Positions 53,408-62,392 of a DNA stretch of 64,000 nucleotides are shown here, piece after piece. Both the position numbers and the translations under genes were made by a program. The DNA is taken from the NCBI RefSeq assembly GCF_014646335.1, contig NZ_BMNG01000011.1, positions 330,858-394,857 on the forward strand. The letters are read 5' to 3'. Origin of the DNA: Streptomyces lasiicapitis (GTDB taxonomy: Bacteria; Actinomycetota; Actinomycetes; Streptomycetales; Streptomycetaceae). The notes under the pieces are model-generated. The model was not told where the DNA came from, did no database searches, and worked only from the letters and a program-made list of their open reading frames with translations. How positions within the stretch are numbered: position 1 is the stretch's first letter; each line of letters opens with the position of its first letter.

Positions 53408-54097
53408 ATGGACATCTCCGGGACCCAGCTCAGAACGGCACGGGCGGCAGTGTTCACGGCTCTCGTCGTGATGCTGTCCGCCGCGTCGCACGTTCTGCTG
53501 TCCCGGGCCCCGCTGCCGCTCACCACGTTCGCCGCACTGGCCGCCGCCGTCTTCTGCGTGGCGTTCGCGCTGGCGGGACGCGAGCGCGGCTTCGGCGCGA
53601 TCGCCGCGCTGCTCATCCCGCTGGAGCTGGCCGCCGACACGGTGTTCACGGCGGGCCAGCACGTCTGTTACGGCCAGGCGGGCGGCCCGGTCGCGGGCCC
53701 GCTGCGCTCCGTCGGCTTCGACGTGCTGTGCGGCGGCGGCAGCGTCGGCACCCCCCTGGCCCGGATGGCAGGCGGCGAGAACCACGGCGGCGGTGCCGCC
53801 CTGCTCGCCGACGCCGACCCCGGCGCGGCCTGGCTCCTGCTGGCCGCGCACGTCGGGGTCGGGCTGCTCGCGGCGGCCTGGCTCGGGCGCGGCGAGCGTG
53901 CCGTCGCCGGGCTGCTGAGGGCCGCGGCCGCGGCGACGTTCCGGCCGCTGCTGATCGCGGTCGCCGCGGTGACCCGGCGGATCGAGCCGGTGCGCCGGCC
54001 GGCCCGCACCGCCCGCCGGACGCCGGTCGTCCGCACCCGGCTGCTCGTGCACTTCGTGGGACGGCGTGGACCGCCGTGCTGGGCCCTGACCGCCTGA
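53408..54097 (+). CDS. Hypothetical membrane protein, 229 aa
   Basis: Four predicted membrane helices (AVFTALVVMLSAASHVLL, FAALAAAVFCVAFALAG, FGAIAALLIPLELAADTVF, WLLLAAHVGVGLLAAAWL) and a long Arg-rich cytoplasmic C-terminus. A loop after the third helix has two Cys (HVCYGQ and DVLCGGGS) and would face outside. It lies 40 bp upstream of a DsbA-like gene, so a partner of that oxidase, for example a redox or chaperone partner for exported proteins, is possible but not shown. No recognised family. The AVTRRIEP stretch is a further charged feature. Confidence 0.7.
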   Translation: MDISGTQLRTARAAVFTALVVMLSAASHVLLSRAPLPLTTFAALAAAVFCVAFALAGRERGFGAIAALLIPLELAADTVFTAGQHVCYGQAGGPVAGPLRSVGFDVLCGGGSVGTPLARMAGGENHGGGAALLADADPGAAWLLLAAHVGVGLLAAAWLGRGERAVAGLLRAAAAATFRPLLIAVAAVTRRIEPVRRPARTARRTPVVRTRLLVHFVGRRGPPCWALTA

Positions 54098-54137
54098 GCA
54101 CAGCACCGTCCACCCGCCACATCCACGGAGAACAATC

Positions 54138-54956
54138 ATGAGCAAGCGCAACAGCCAGGCCTCCAAGCAGGCCGCCCGCGAGCGGATCCGCGCCCAGCAG
54201 GAGGCGGAGCGCAAGCGCGAGAAGCGCAAGCGGTCCGTCGTCGTCGGCGTCTCCATCGTCGGCGTGCTCGCCATCGCCGGCGGCGTCTCGTACGCCGTCA
54301 TGCAGAACAACAAGCCCGGCTACTGGGAAGACGCCAAGGACCAGAAGCTGGTCAAGCCCGCGAACACCTCGGGCAAGGACGGCACGACCGTCGTCGTCGG
54401 CAAGGCGAGCGCCAAGAAGACCCTGAAGGTCTACGAGGACCCGCGCTGCCCGATCTGCGCGAGCTTCGAGCAGAGCGTCGGCTCGACGGTCGACAAGGAC
54501 ATCAAGGACGGCAAGTACAAGGTCCAGTTCGTCGGCGCCACGTTCCTCGACAACAACATCCCGGGCGAGGGCTCCCGCAACGGCATGAGCGCCCTCGGCG
54601 CCGCCCTGAACGTCAGCCCGGACGCGTTCCTCGCGTACAAGAAGGCGCTGTACTCGGTGGACAACCACCCGAGCGAGCAGGACGACAAGTTCAAGGACGA
54701 CTCGTACCTGCTCAAGATCGCCGACGAGGTGCCCGAGCTGAAGAAGAACGCGGGCTTCAAGAAGGCGGTCAAGGACGGCACTTACGACCGCTGGGCCCTG
54801 GCGATGGGCCAGGCCTTCCAGGACGACAAGGACGGCGTGGAGGGCACCCCGGCCTTCGTCATGGACGGCAAGCAGCTCAAGGGCGCCGACGGGAAGAACG
54901 CGCCGATGACGGTCGCGGACTACAACAAGGCGGTGGACGCGGCCCTCAAGGGCTGA
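54138..54956 (+). CDS. Membrane-anchored DsbA-family thioredoxin-like protein
   Basis: 272 aa: a charged cytoplasmic N-terminus MSKRNSQASKQAARERIRAQ, one membrane helix (VVVGVSIVGVLAIAGGVSYAV), and an extracellular thioredoxin domain with CPIC in YEDPRCPICASFEQ and the cis-Pro loop GTPAFVMDG. It has the same architecture as the gene at 21802 but CPIC instead of CPAC, and a Lys/Asp-rich body. It probably forms disulfides in secreted proteins. The ATG has GGAGAACA upstream. A terminator hairpin follows. Confidence 0.9.
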   Translation: MSKRNSQASKQAARERIRAQQEAERKREKRKRSVVVGVSIVGVLAIAGGVSYAVMQNNKPGYWEDAKDQKLVKPANTSGKDGTTVVVGKASAKKTLKVYEDPRCPICASFEQSVGSTVDKDIKDGKYKVQFVGATFLDNNIPGEGSRNGMSALGAALNVSPDAFLAYKKALYSVDNHPSEQDDKFKDDSYLLKIADEVPELKKNAGFKKAVKDGTYDRWALAMGQAFQDDKDGVEGTPAFVMDGKQLKGADGKNAPMTVADYNKAVDAALKG

Positions 54957-54993
54957 GCCACCGGCAACGCGCGTGCCTGAGCGGCGTGCAGCG

Positions 54994-55030
54994 GAAGAGC
55001 GGGCGAACTTTTCGCAGTCGCCCGCTCTTC
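54994..55030 (+). terminator. Terminator after the DsbA-like gene
   Basis: GAAGAGCGGGCGA (54994-55006) pairs perfectly with TCGCCCGCTCTTC (55018-55030) over an 11-base loop; GCCTTTACT follows. Confidence 0.8.
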
Positions 55031-55045
55031 GCCTTTACTGGCCAG

Positions 55046-55051
55046 TAGGGT
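55046..55051 (+). promoter_or_regulatory. TAGGGT -10 box, leaderless start of phoD
   Basis: TAGGGT lies 8 bp before the GTG at 55060 and no ribosome site is present, so the transcript should start at or next to the start codon. I see no PhoP (GTTCACC) direct repeats nearby. Confidence 0.55.
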
Positions 55052-55059
55052 GCCCCTCT

Positions 55060-56757
55060 GTGACCAGTCGAATTGACAACTCCCTTACGCCGCCGAGCGA
55101 TCCCGCGAGACAGCCGGGCACCTCGCTCACGCCGCGCCGCCGCACCGTCGTCAAGGCCGCGGCCGCCACCGCCGCCCTCGCCGCCCCGCTCGCGGCGACC
55201 CCCCTGGCCCGGGCCGCCGCCGGCCCCGCCTTCCTGCACGGCGTCGCCTCCGGTGACCCGCTGCCCGACGGCGTCCTGCTGTGGACGCGGATCACGCCGA
55301 CGCCCGACGCGGTGCCCGGCTCCGGCAAGGGCCCGGACGTCGAAGTGCGCTGGGAGATAGCCGAGGACAAGGGCTTCACCAAGGTCGTGGGCCGCGGCTC
55401 GACCACCGCGAAGGCCGCGAGCGACCACACGGTCAAGGCCGATGTAAGGGGCCTGCGCCAGGCGACCACCTATTACTACCGCTTCTCCGTAGGCAGCGAT
55501 TCGCCGGTGCACTCCCCGGTGGGCCGCACCCGCACCACCCCCGCCCACGAGGCCTCCGCGCCCGGCGTCCGCTTCGGCGTCGTGTCGTGCTCCAACTGGG
55601 AGGCCGGGTACTTCTCCGCGTACCGCCATCTCGCCGCCCGCACCGAACTCGACGCGGTCCTGCACCTCGGCGACTACCTCTACGAGTACGCGTCCGGCGG
55701 CTTCGCCTCCTCCGGAGACGTCGTACGCGAGCACCGGCCGAAGCACGAGATCCTCACCCTCGCCGACTACCGGACCCGGCACGGCGCCCACAAGACCGAC
55801 GCCGACGCGCAGGCCATGCACGGCACCCACCCGGTCATCGCGATCTGGGACGACCACGAGGTCGCCAACGACGCCTGGTCGGGCGGCGCGGAGAACCACA
55901 CCCCGGAGACCGAGGGCTCCTGGGCCGCGCGCGTGGCCGCCGCCAAGCAGGCCTACTTCGAGTGGATGCCGGTGCGCCCGGCCACCGAAGGCACCGTCTA
56001 CCGCAGGCTGCGCTTCGGCAAGCTGGCCGACCTGCACCTGCTCGACCTGCGCTCGTTCCGCTCCAAGCAGGCGAGCGTGGGCAGCGGCGACGTCGACTCG
56101 CCGGACCGCACGATCGCGGGCCGCGCCCAACTGGACTGGCTGAAGGCAGGGCTGGCGGCGTCGGACGCCGCGTGGAAGCTGGTCGGCACGTCGGTGATGA
56201 TCTCGCCGGTCGCGTTCGGCTCGCTGCCCGCGTACCTCCTCAAGCCCCTCGCGGAACTGCTCGGCCTGCCCACCGGCGGCCTGGCCGTCAACACCGACCA
56301 GTGGGACGGCTACACCCACGACCGCAAGGAACTCATCGGCCACCTGCGGGACAAGGGCATCCGGAACACCGTGTTCCTGACCGGCGACATCCACATGGCG
56401 TGGGCCAACGACGTGCCCGTGACCGCCGCCACGTACCCGGCGTCGCCGTCCGCGGCCACGGAGTTCGTCGTCACGTCCGTGACGTCCGACAACGTCGACG
56501 ACTTCCTGAACGTCGCGCCGCACACCCTGTCCCTGGTCGGCGTCGCCGCGATCAAGGCAGCCAACCGCCATGTGAAGTGGCTGGACATGGACTCGCACGG
56601 GTACGGCGTCCTCGATGTCACGGCCGAGCGCTCGCAGATGGATTACTACGTGATCTCCGACCGCGCGGACCCGAAGGCGACCTCTTCATGGGCGCGCTCC
56701 TACCGCACGCTCACCGGCACGCAGAAGGTGGAGCGCGTGAACGCACCGGTGCGGTGA
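55060..56757 (+). CDS. phoD: Alkaline phosphatase D (PhoD), Tat-exported
   Basis: 565 aa from GTG 55060. Residues 26-28 are the twin Arg of a Tat signal (TPRRRTVVKAAAATAALAAP), with cleavage expected near ALARA (about 52). The PhoD phosphodiesterase/phosphatase core follows: GVASGDPLPDGVLLWTR, CSNWEAG with the metal Cys177, GDYLYEY (204-210), WDDHEVAND (264-270) and TGDIHMAW (441-448). These enzymes use Ca and Fe to hydrolyse phosphate mono- and diesters outside the cell. The frame open upstream to 54973 runs through the terminator of the previous gene and is not used. Confidence 0.93.
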   Translation: MTSRIDNSLTPPSDPARQPGTSLTPRRRTVVKAAAATAALAAPLAATPLARAAAGPAFLHGVASGDPLPDGVLLWTRITPTPDAVPGSGKGPDVEVRWEIAEDKGFTKVVGRGSTTAKAASDHTVKADVRGLRQATTYYYRFSVGSDSPVHSPVGRTRTTPAHEASAPGVRFGVVSCSNWEAGYFSAYRHLAARTELDAVLHLGDYLYEYASGGFASSGDVVREHRPKHEILTLADYRTRHGAHKTDADAQAMHGTHPVIAIWDDHEVANDAWSGGAENHTPETEGSWAARVAAAKQAYFEWMPVRPATEGTVYRRLRFGKLADLHLLDLRSFRSKQASVGSGDVDSPDRTIAGRAQLDWLKAGLAASDAAWKLVGTSVMISPVAFGSLPAYLLKPLAELLGLPTGGLAVNTDQWDGYTHDRKELIGHLRDKGIRNTVFLTGDIHMAWANDVPVTAATYPASPSAATEFVVTSVTSDNVDDFLNVAPHTLSLVGVAAIKAANRHVKWLDMDSHGYGVLDVTAERSQMDYYVISDRADPKATSSWARSYRTLTGTQKVERVNAPVR

Positions 56758-56798
56758 CAACCTGGTGTACAGGGGCGGACCCAAGCCCTCCGGCCCCT

Positions 56799-56804
56799 TA
56801 CTGT
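56799..56804 (+). promoter_or_regulatory. TACTGT -10 box before the kinase gene
   Basis: TACTGT ends 7 bp before the ATG at 56812 with no ribosome site between, again suggesting a leaderless transcript. The GTG at 56803 lies inside the box, which favours the ATG as start. Confidence 0.45.
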
Positions 56805-56811
56805 GTCGCCC

Positions 56812-58425
56812 ATGAGCAACCAGGGGGACGTAGTAGACGGTCGTTTCGAGCTGCTTGAGCGGCTCGGCAGCGGTGGCATGGGCACGGTGTGGCGGGCGCG
56901 CGACACCGTGCTGCACCGCGAGGTGGCGCTGAAGGAAGTCCGGCCTCCGGGGCCGGAGTTGACCGGTGACGCCTCGCGGATGCTGCGGGAGCGGGTGCTG
57001 CGCGAGGCGCGTGCCCTTGCGCGCGTCAATCACGCCCATGTCGTGACGATTCACCACATCGTCGACGTGGAACCGCATCCGTGGCTGGTGATGGAGCTGC
57101 TACCGGGCCGTACCCTCCAGGACCTCCTCGAGGAGCGCACGCTGCCGCCGCGGGAGGCGGCGCGCCTGGGCCGGGAGCTGCTCTCGGCCCTGCGCGCCGC
57201 CCACGCCGCGGGCATCCTGCACCGCGACATCAAGCCCGCCAACGTACTGCTGCGCGAGCCGTCGCCGGACCGTCCCGACGGCGTCCCGCCCGCCGTCCTC
57301 ACCGACTTCGGCATCGCCACGCTCCAGGGCTCCACGCAGCTCACCGCCACCGGCGACCTGATCGGCTCCCCCGAGTACATAGCGCCCGAGCGGGTCCGGG
57401 GCACCGGCGTGGGCCCGGCCGCCGACCTGTGGTCGCTGGGTCTGGTGCTGTACGTCGCCGTGGAGGGCGTGAGTCCGCTGCGCCGCGCGTCGACCCTGGC
57501 CACGCTGGCCGCGGTCCTCGACGAGCCGGTGCCGCCGCCGGTGCGCTCCGGCCCGCTGGCGCCGGTCCTCGAGGCACTTCTCGTACGGGATCCGGCGCTC
57601 AGGCCCGATGTGACCCGCTTGGACGCGATGCTCACGGCGGTGGCGAACGGGGTGGAGTGGCAGCCGACGGAGACGGCACCACGCCCGCCCCTCCTGCCTC
57701 CCATGCCCCCGCCGCCCCCGCACGCCCACCCGCAGCCCTCGCTCGGCACGCCACCCGACACCACGCCCCAGAGCACGCACCAGTTCACGCGCCAGGGCGA
57801 CACCCGGCGCCGCACCCCCGTGATCGTCGCCGCCGTGTCGGTGGCCCTCGCCCTGGTGGCGGGCGTGGCCCTGGCCCTGGTGCTGCGTGGTGACGGGGAC
57901 GACGGCGCGGAGGGCAAGGGCGGCGGCCAGAAGGTCAGTTCGCAGCCCGAGTCGCCGCGTACGAAGGAACCGGCCAAGCAGCCCACCGGCGGCGGCAGCC
58001 CCGACGCGAGCACGTCACCGAGCAAGGAACCCACCGCGAGCGCGCCCCCGTCGCGGAGCGAGAGCACGCCCCCGCCCTCCACCGCGCCGCCCGCGTCCGG
58101 CCGCTGGATCGCCCAGCTCCACTCCGAGCCGGGCACGTCGTCCGCCGCGACCCGCGACCGCAGGCTCGCCGCCGTCCGCAAGCAGGTCCCGGAGGCGCAG
58201 TACCTGCGCAGCGACGACTACGCCTCGCTGCGGCCCGGCTTCTGGGTGTTCTACGCGCCGGGGCCGTTCGCCGACGGGCGCGCGGCGCTGCGGTTCTGCG
58301 CGGAGCGCGGCCGGACCTCGGGCAACACGTGCGTGGGCCGCTACCTCAGCGACAGTGGCGGCGACTACGCGTTGCAGTGCAAGCCGCCCGCGAGCAGCCC
58401 GGTGGGGCGCTGCACCCGGCCGTGA
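56812..58425 (+). CDS. Transmembrane Ser/Thr protein kinase with SPOR-like extracellular tail
   Basis: 537 aa. The Hanks-type kinase domain spans 12-275: Gly loop GSGGMGTVW, catalytic Lys41, HRDIKPANV (Asp139), DFG at 165-167 and GSPEYIAPE. A Pro-rich cytoplasmic linker leads to one membrane helix at about 336-358. Outside the cell a Ser/Thr/Pro-rich stalk carries a C-terminal domain of about 95 residues (WIAQLHSEPGTSSAATRDRR ... LRPGFWVFYAPGPFADGRAA) with SPOR-like features and four Cys in its last part. A SPOR-like domain would bind peptidoglycan or a cell-wall ligand, so the kinase may sense the wall. There are no PASTA repeats. Confidence 0.92.
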   Translation: MSNQGDVVDGRFELLERLGSGGMGTVWRARDTVLHREVALKEVRPPGPELTGDASRMLRERVLREARALARVNHAHVVTIHHIVDVEPHPWLVMELLPGRTLQDLLEERTLPPREAARLGRELLSALRAAHAAGILHRDIKPANVLLREPSPDRPDGVPPAVLTDFGIATLQGSTQLTATGDLIGSPEYIAPERVRGTGVGPAADLWSLGLVLYVAVEGVSPLRRASTLATLAAVLDEPVPPPVRSGPLAPVLEALLVRDPALRPDVTRLDAMLTAVANGVEWQPTETAPRPPLLPPMPPPPPHAHPQPSLGTPPDTTPQSTHQFTRQGDTRRRTPVIVAAVSVALALVAGVALALVLRGDGDDGAEGKGGGQKVSSQPESPRTKEPAKQPTGGGSPDASTSPSKEPTASAPPSRSESTPPPSTAPPASGRWIAQLHSEPGTSSAATRDRRLAAVRKQVPEAQYLRSDDYASLRPGFWVFYAPGPFADGRAALRFCAERGRTSGNTCVGRYLSDSGGDYALQCKPPASSPVGRCTRP

Positions 58426-58447
58426 CGGCTGCGGGCCTCTACACGCC

Positions 58448-59017
58448 CTACAGCGAGTCGAGGAATCCCAGCGCCGTACGCCACGTCGCCTCCGCCGCCT
58501 CGGCGTCGTAGTCGTCCAGGTCCGGGTCGGTGTACAGGTGCCCGGCGCCCGCGTAGCGGTAGACCTCGACGTCGGCGCCGGTGCGTCCCATCTGCAGGTA
58601 CCAGGCGCTGAGCCAGTCGTCCGTCTCGAACGGGTCGGGCTCGGCGACGTGCAGCTGCACCGGCAGCTCGTCCACGGACGCGTTCTCCGCGATGTCCGAC
58701 GTGCCGTGCAGGAGCAGCAGGCCGCGCGCCTTCTCGTCGCCGAGGGCGAGGGTCTGCGCGGTGGCGGCGCCGAGCGAGAAGCCCGCGTAGACCAGGCCAC
58801 GCCCGGAGTAAGGCGCGGCCGCCAGGATCGCGCGCTTGAGCAGCTCGTCCTTGCCGAGCTCGTCCTTGAAGGCAAGCCCTTCCTCGACGGTCTCGAAGGT
58901 GCGGCCGTCGAAGAGGTCCGGGGTCCACACCTCGTGCCCGGCCGCGCGCAGGCGGTCGGCCGCCGCGCGGACCGCGGGCCGCAGCCCGTACGTCGAATGG
59001 AAAAGCATGATGTTCAT
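58448..59017 (-). CDS. Dienelactone hydrolase family protein
   Basis: A 189-aa alpha/beta hydrolase of the dienelactone hydrolase type. The nucleophile elbow is GFSLGAA, with Ser where classical dienelactone hydrolase has Cys; FETDDW is near the acid residue, and GAGHLYTD has the catalytic His. The ATG at 59017 (MNIMLFHSTYGL) is chosen; the frame extends to 59119 into the divergent gene. Cytoplasmic, single gene, substrate unknown. It faces the MscS gene across a 49-bp divergent promoter region. Confidence 0.88.
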   Translation of the reverse strand: MNIMLFHSTYGLRPAVRAAADRLRAAGHEVWTPDLFDGRTFETVEEGLAFKDELGKDELLKRAILAAAPYSGRGLVYAGFSLGAATAQTLALGDEKARGLLLLHGTSDIAENASVDELPVQLHVAEPDPFETDDWLSAWYLQMGRTGADVEVYRYAGAGHLYTDPDLDDYDAEAAEATWRTALGFLDSL

Positions 59018-59053
59018 GGGGCCATCGTGCCACTTTCCCCTGCGTGGCCCACC

Positions 59054-59059
59054 TACCCT
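59054..59059 (+). promoter_or_regulatory. TACCCT -10 box of the MscS gene
   Basis: TACCCT lies 7 bp before the ATG at 59067; the GAGG just before the ATG is too close to act as a ribosome site, so a leaderless transcript is likely. Confidence 0.4.
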
Positions 59060-59066
59060 CTGAGGC

Positions 59067-60170
59067 ATGGAGAACGTCCTGCGTCCGTTGATCGTCGTCG
59101 GCGGCTCGGTCGTGCTCACGCTCGCCGTCGGCTGGCTGGCCGACTGGGTGCTGCGCCGCGCCGACGCCCGTCAGCCCGAGCGGCCGCTGTGGGGGCTGCT
59201 GCGCCGCTGCCGCCTTCCGCTGCAGCTGGTCCTGTGCACGGCCCTGCTGCGGGGTTCGTACGAGCAGGCATTCAAAGAAGGCAGCGCCGTCGAGGACCAC
59301 TCGGTGGGCATCGGCCGGGCGCTCACGCTGGTGCTCATCGGCTCGGTGGCCTGGCTCGCGGTGCGGATCTCGGCCGCGGTGGTGGAGTCCAGTTACGCGC
59401 GCTACGCCTCCGCGCACCGCGACCCCGCCCGCGTCCGACGCGTACGTACGCAGGTCACGCTGATCCAGCGGGTGGTCGCGGCGATCGTGGGCGTGGTGGC
59501 GGTCGGCGCGATGCTGCTGACCTTCCCCGCCATGCGGGCGGCCGGGGCTTCGCTGCTCGCGTCGGCGGGCATCCTCGGCATCGTCGCGGGCGTGGCCGCG
59601 CAGTCCACGCTGGCCAACCTTTTCGCTGGCCTGCAGATCGCCTTCGGCGACATGGTGCGGATCGGGGACACGGTGGTGGTGGACGGCGAGTGGGGGGTCG
59701 TCGACGAGATCACGCTGACGTTCCTGACGGTGCGGACCTGGGACGAGCGCCGGATCACCATGCCGGTGTCGTACTTCACGTCGAAGCCGTTCGAGAACTG
59801 GTCCCGCGGCGGCGCCCAGATGACCGGCACCGTCTTCCTGCAGCTCGACCACACCGCCCCCATCGAGGCGATGCGCGAGAAGCTGCACGAGGTCCTGCGC
59901 GACTGCGCCGCCTGGGACGGCCGCGACTGGGGCCTCGCCGTCACGGACACCACGCCGAACACCATCCAGGTGCGCGCTTTGGCGACCGCCAAGGACGCCG
60001 ACGACATCTGGACGGTGCGCGTCACCGTCCGCGAGCAGCTCGTCGCCTGGCTGACCGAGCACCATCCGTACGCGCTGCCCCGGGTCAACACGGCCTGGGC
60101 GGTGGAGCCGCCGGACGGCGACCATCCGCATCCGGTGACACCGCACGTGCCGCGTACGGGGCGGGGCTGA
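59067..60170 (+). CDS. Mechanosensitive channel MscS family protein
   Basis: A 367-aa small-conductance mechanosensitive channel. Four membrane helices (first at 7-28) end in the pore helix, with ASLLASAGILGIVAGVAAQSTLANLFAGLQIAFG, the Gly/Ala-packed signature of MscS. The beta domain follows (DMVRIGDTVVVDGEWGVVDEITLTFLTVRTWDERRITMPVSYF), then the C-terminal alpha/beta domain. It opens on membrane tension to release solutes on osmotic downshock. Next to it is a convergent cation/proton antiporter gene, so ion balance is a local theme. Confidence 0.94.
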   Translation: MENVLRPLIVVGGSVVLTLAVGWLADWVLRRADARQPERPLWGLLRRCRLPLQLVLCTALLRGSYEQAFKEGSAVEDHSVGIGRALTLVLIGSVAWLAVRISAAVVESSYARYASAHRDPARVRRVRTQVTLIQRVVAAIVGVVAVGAMLLTFPAMRAAGASLLASAGILGIVAGVAAQSTLANLFAGLQIAFGDMVRIGDTVVVDGEWGVVDEITLTFLTVRTWDERRITMPVSYFTSKPFENWSRGGAQMTGTVFLQLDHTAPIEAMREKLHEVLRDCAAWDGRDWGLAVTDTTPNTIQVRALATAKDADDIWTVRVTVREQLVAWLTEHHPYALPRVNTAWAVEPPDGDHPHPVTPHVPRTGRG

Positions 60171-60196
60171 GGCCACAGCACTCGGACGGAGCGGCG

Positions 60197-61783
60197 TCAG
60201 CGCAGGCTGCGTACGTCGAGGTGGTGCAGCACCCGGTCCACGATCTCCGGGTCGTAGCCGGGTTCGCTGCGCGCGGCGAGCACCTCGTGGCGCGCGGCCG
60301 ACATCATCTCGCGCTGGATGCGCTGGACCACCTTGAAGCGGTCCACGCGCTTGCTGTACCGCTCGCGCCGCTCGTCGTCCACGATGTCCGGGCTGATCCG
60401 CGCGCCGATGTCGAAGGCGCCGCGCAGCAGCCGCTCGGCGACCTCCTCGGGCAGCTCCTCGACGTCCTCGATCTCCTTGAGCCGCGCCTTGGCGGCTTTG
60501 GCGGCGCGCACGGCGAGCTCGCGCTCCAGGGCCCGCTCGGCGTCGGTGTCGGCGCGCACGCCTAGCTTCTTGACCAGCCACGGCAGGGTGAGGCCCTGCG
60601 CGACGAGGGTCGCGATGATCACGCAGAAGGCGATGAAGATGATCTCGTCACGGGCGGGGAACGGCGCCCCGTCGTCCGTCTTCAGCGGAATGGCGAGCGC
60701 CAGCGCGACCGACGCCACGCCGCGCATCCCGGACCACCACATGACGACCGTCTCGCGCCAGGTCGTCGGGATCTCCTCGTCGTAGTCGCGCAGGGTGTGC
60801 AGCCGCTTGGCGAGCGCGGTGGCGGGCAGCAGCCACAGCAGTCGTACGCCGACGACGACCGCGACGACGACGGCGCCCCAGCCGACCATCTGCCACTCGC
60901 GCCCGTCGGCCGTGCCGAAGACGTTGTGCAGTTCGAGCCCGATGAGCCCGAAGGCGACGCCGGTGACGAGGGTGTCGACGATCTCCCAGAAGGACTGGCC
61001 GGTGATCCGGCCGAGCACGTCGTCGGCGTCGGTGGCGTTCTCCGCGAGGTAGAGCGCGGTGGTGAGGACGGCGAGCACGCCGGAGCCGAGCAGTTCCTCG
61101 GCGAGTACGTACGCGACGAACGGCACGAGCAGCGTCAGGCCGGTCTGCAGGGTGGCGTCGCCGAGCAGGCTCATCAGCTTGTTGGTGAGCCAGCCCAGTA
61201 CGAGGCCGACGGCGACGGCGACCACGGCGGAGAGCACGAGCTGGCCGGCGGCCTGGGGCCAGGAGAACGTGCCGCTGACGGCTGCGGCGATGGCCACGTG
61301 GTACAGCACGATCGCGGTGACGTCGTTGAACAGGCCCTCGCCCTCCAGGATCGACACCAGGCGGCGGGGCAGTCCGAGCGAACCGGCGACGGCGGTCGCG
61401 GCCACCGGGTCCGGCGGGGCGACGAGCGCGCCGAGGACGACGGCGGCGGCGAGCGGGAGCCCCGGCACGACCGAGTTCGCGACGGCCGCGACGGCAGCCG
61501 TGGTCACGAACACGAGCGCCACGGCGAGCAGCAGGATCGGCCGGATGTTGGCCGTGAACTGCCGCCAGGACGTGCGCTGCACGGACGCGTAGAGCAGCGG
61601 CGGCAGGACGAGCGGGAGGATGAGGTCCGGCGGGATGTCGACATTCGGCACGAAGCTCAGGAAGGCGAGTACGCCGCCGAACAGCGTCATGAGGACCGGC
61701 GCGGGCAGCCCGATCCTGTCCCCCAGCGGCACGGTGACCAGGGCCCCCAGCAACAGCACGAGCAGCAGCGCCAGTTGATCCAC
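60197..61783 (-). CDS. Na+/H+ antiporter (CPA1 family)
   Basis: A 528-aa cation/proton antiporter with 12 or so membrane helices up to about residue 410. The transport-core segments are ALVAPPDPVAATAVAGSLGLP and ILEGEGLFNDVTAIVLY with the Asp of the ion site, and WSGMRGVASVALALAIP. A cytoplasmic C-terminus of about 110 charged residues (ELAVRAAKAAKARLKEIEDV ...) is probably regulatory. The GTG at 61783 has GGAGGG 8 bp upstream. Exports Na+ or K+ in exchange for protons. Confidence 0.94.
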   Translation of the reverse strand: MDQLALLLVLLLGALVTVPLGDRIGLPAPVLMTLFGGVLAFLSFVPNVDIPPDLILPLVLPPLLYASVQRTSWRQFTANIRPILLLAVALVFVTTAAVAAVANSVVPGLPLAAAVVLGALVAPPDPVAATAVAGSLGLPRRLVSILEGEGLFNDVTAIVLYHVAIAAAVSGTFSWPQAAGQLVLSAVVAVAVGLVLGWLTNKLMSLLGDATLQTGLTLLVPFVAYVLAEELLGSGVLAVLTTALYLAENATDADDVLGRITGQSFWEIVDTLVTGVAFGLIGLELHNVFGTADGREWQMVGWGAVVVAVVVGVRLLWLLPATALAKRLHTLRDYDEEIPTTWRETVVMWWSGMRGVASVALALAIPLKTDDGAPFPARDEIIFIAFCVIIATLVAQGLTLPWLVKKLGVRADTDAERALERELAVRAAKAAKARLKEIEDVEELPEEVAERLLRGAFDIGARISPDIVDDERRERYSKRVDRFKVVQRIQREMMSAARHEVLAARSEPGYDPEIVDRVLHHLDVRSLR

Positions 61784-61915
61784 GGGGTGCCCTCCGGCGG
61801 TGACGAGGCGACGACGATCACCTCAACCTTGCCACGCGCCTCGGACAAACAAGGCATACGTGACTTGCCGCCCCACTGGTCGCGGCCTCCCGGTGGCCCT
61901 CGCTCAGCGCAGTGG

Positions 61916-62392
61916 CTACCGCAGTGGCTTCCGCATGGCCAGGTGCGGGATCCCCGCGTCCAGGAACTCCGCCCCGTACGCCTCGTACCCCAGCCGTTCG
62001 TAGAACCCCAGCGCGTGTGTCTGCGCGTGCAGGTCGACTGCGTGCAGCCCGCGCTCGCGGGCGGCGTCCTCGATGGCGGCGACGAGCCGGGCGCCGACGC
62101 CGAGCCCGCGCGCGGCCGCCAGGACGGCCAGCCGCCCGAGCGCACCGACGCCGGGATCCGGGTCGCCGTTCTTCACGACCGCCGCGTCGCCCAGGAGCAG
62201 CCGCCCGGTGCCCAGCGGCGCCCCTTCGACGGAGCGCAGCGCGAGCACGTGCACGGCCCCGCCGTCGTACTCGTCGTACTCGAGGTCCTCGGGCACGCCC
62301 TGTTCGGCGACGAAGACCTCCTTGCGCACGGCGAAGCAGGCGTCCAGGTCCTCCTGGCCGATCGCGACCCGGCAGGTCACCGCCGGGGTCAC
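61916..62392 (-). CDS. GNAT family N-acetyltransferase
   Basis: A 158-aa acetyltransferase (ElaA/YjcF-like). FAVRKEVFVAEQGVPEDLEYDEYD is the N-terminal signature of this subgroup, GALGRLAVLAAARGLGVGARLVAAIE contains the acetyl-CoA binding motif, and LHAQTHALGFYERLGYEAYGAEFLDAGIPHLAMRK the C-terminal end. The GTG at 62392 overlaps the stop of the upstream pseudouridine synthase gene (GTGA), so they form an operon. Substrate unknown. Confidence 0.93.
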   Translation of the reverse strand: MTPAVTCRVAIGQEDLDACFAVRKEVFVAEQGVPEDLEYDEYDGGAVHVLALRSVEGAPLGTGRLLLGDAAVVKNGDPDPGVGALGRLAVLAAARGLGVGARLVAAIEDAARERGLHAVDLHAQTHALGFYERLGYEAYGAEFLDAGIPHLAMRKPLR

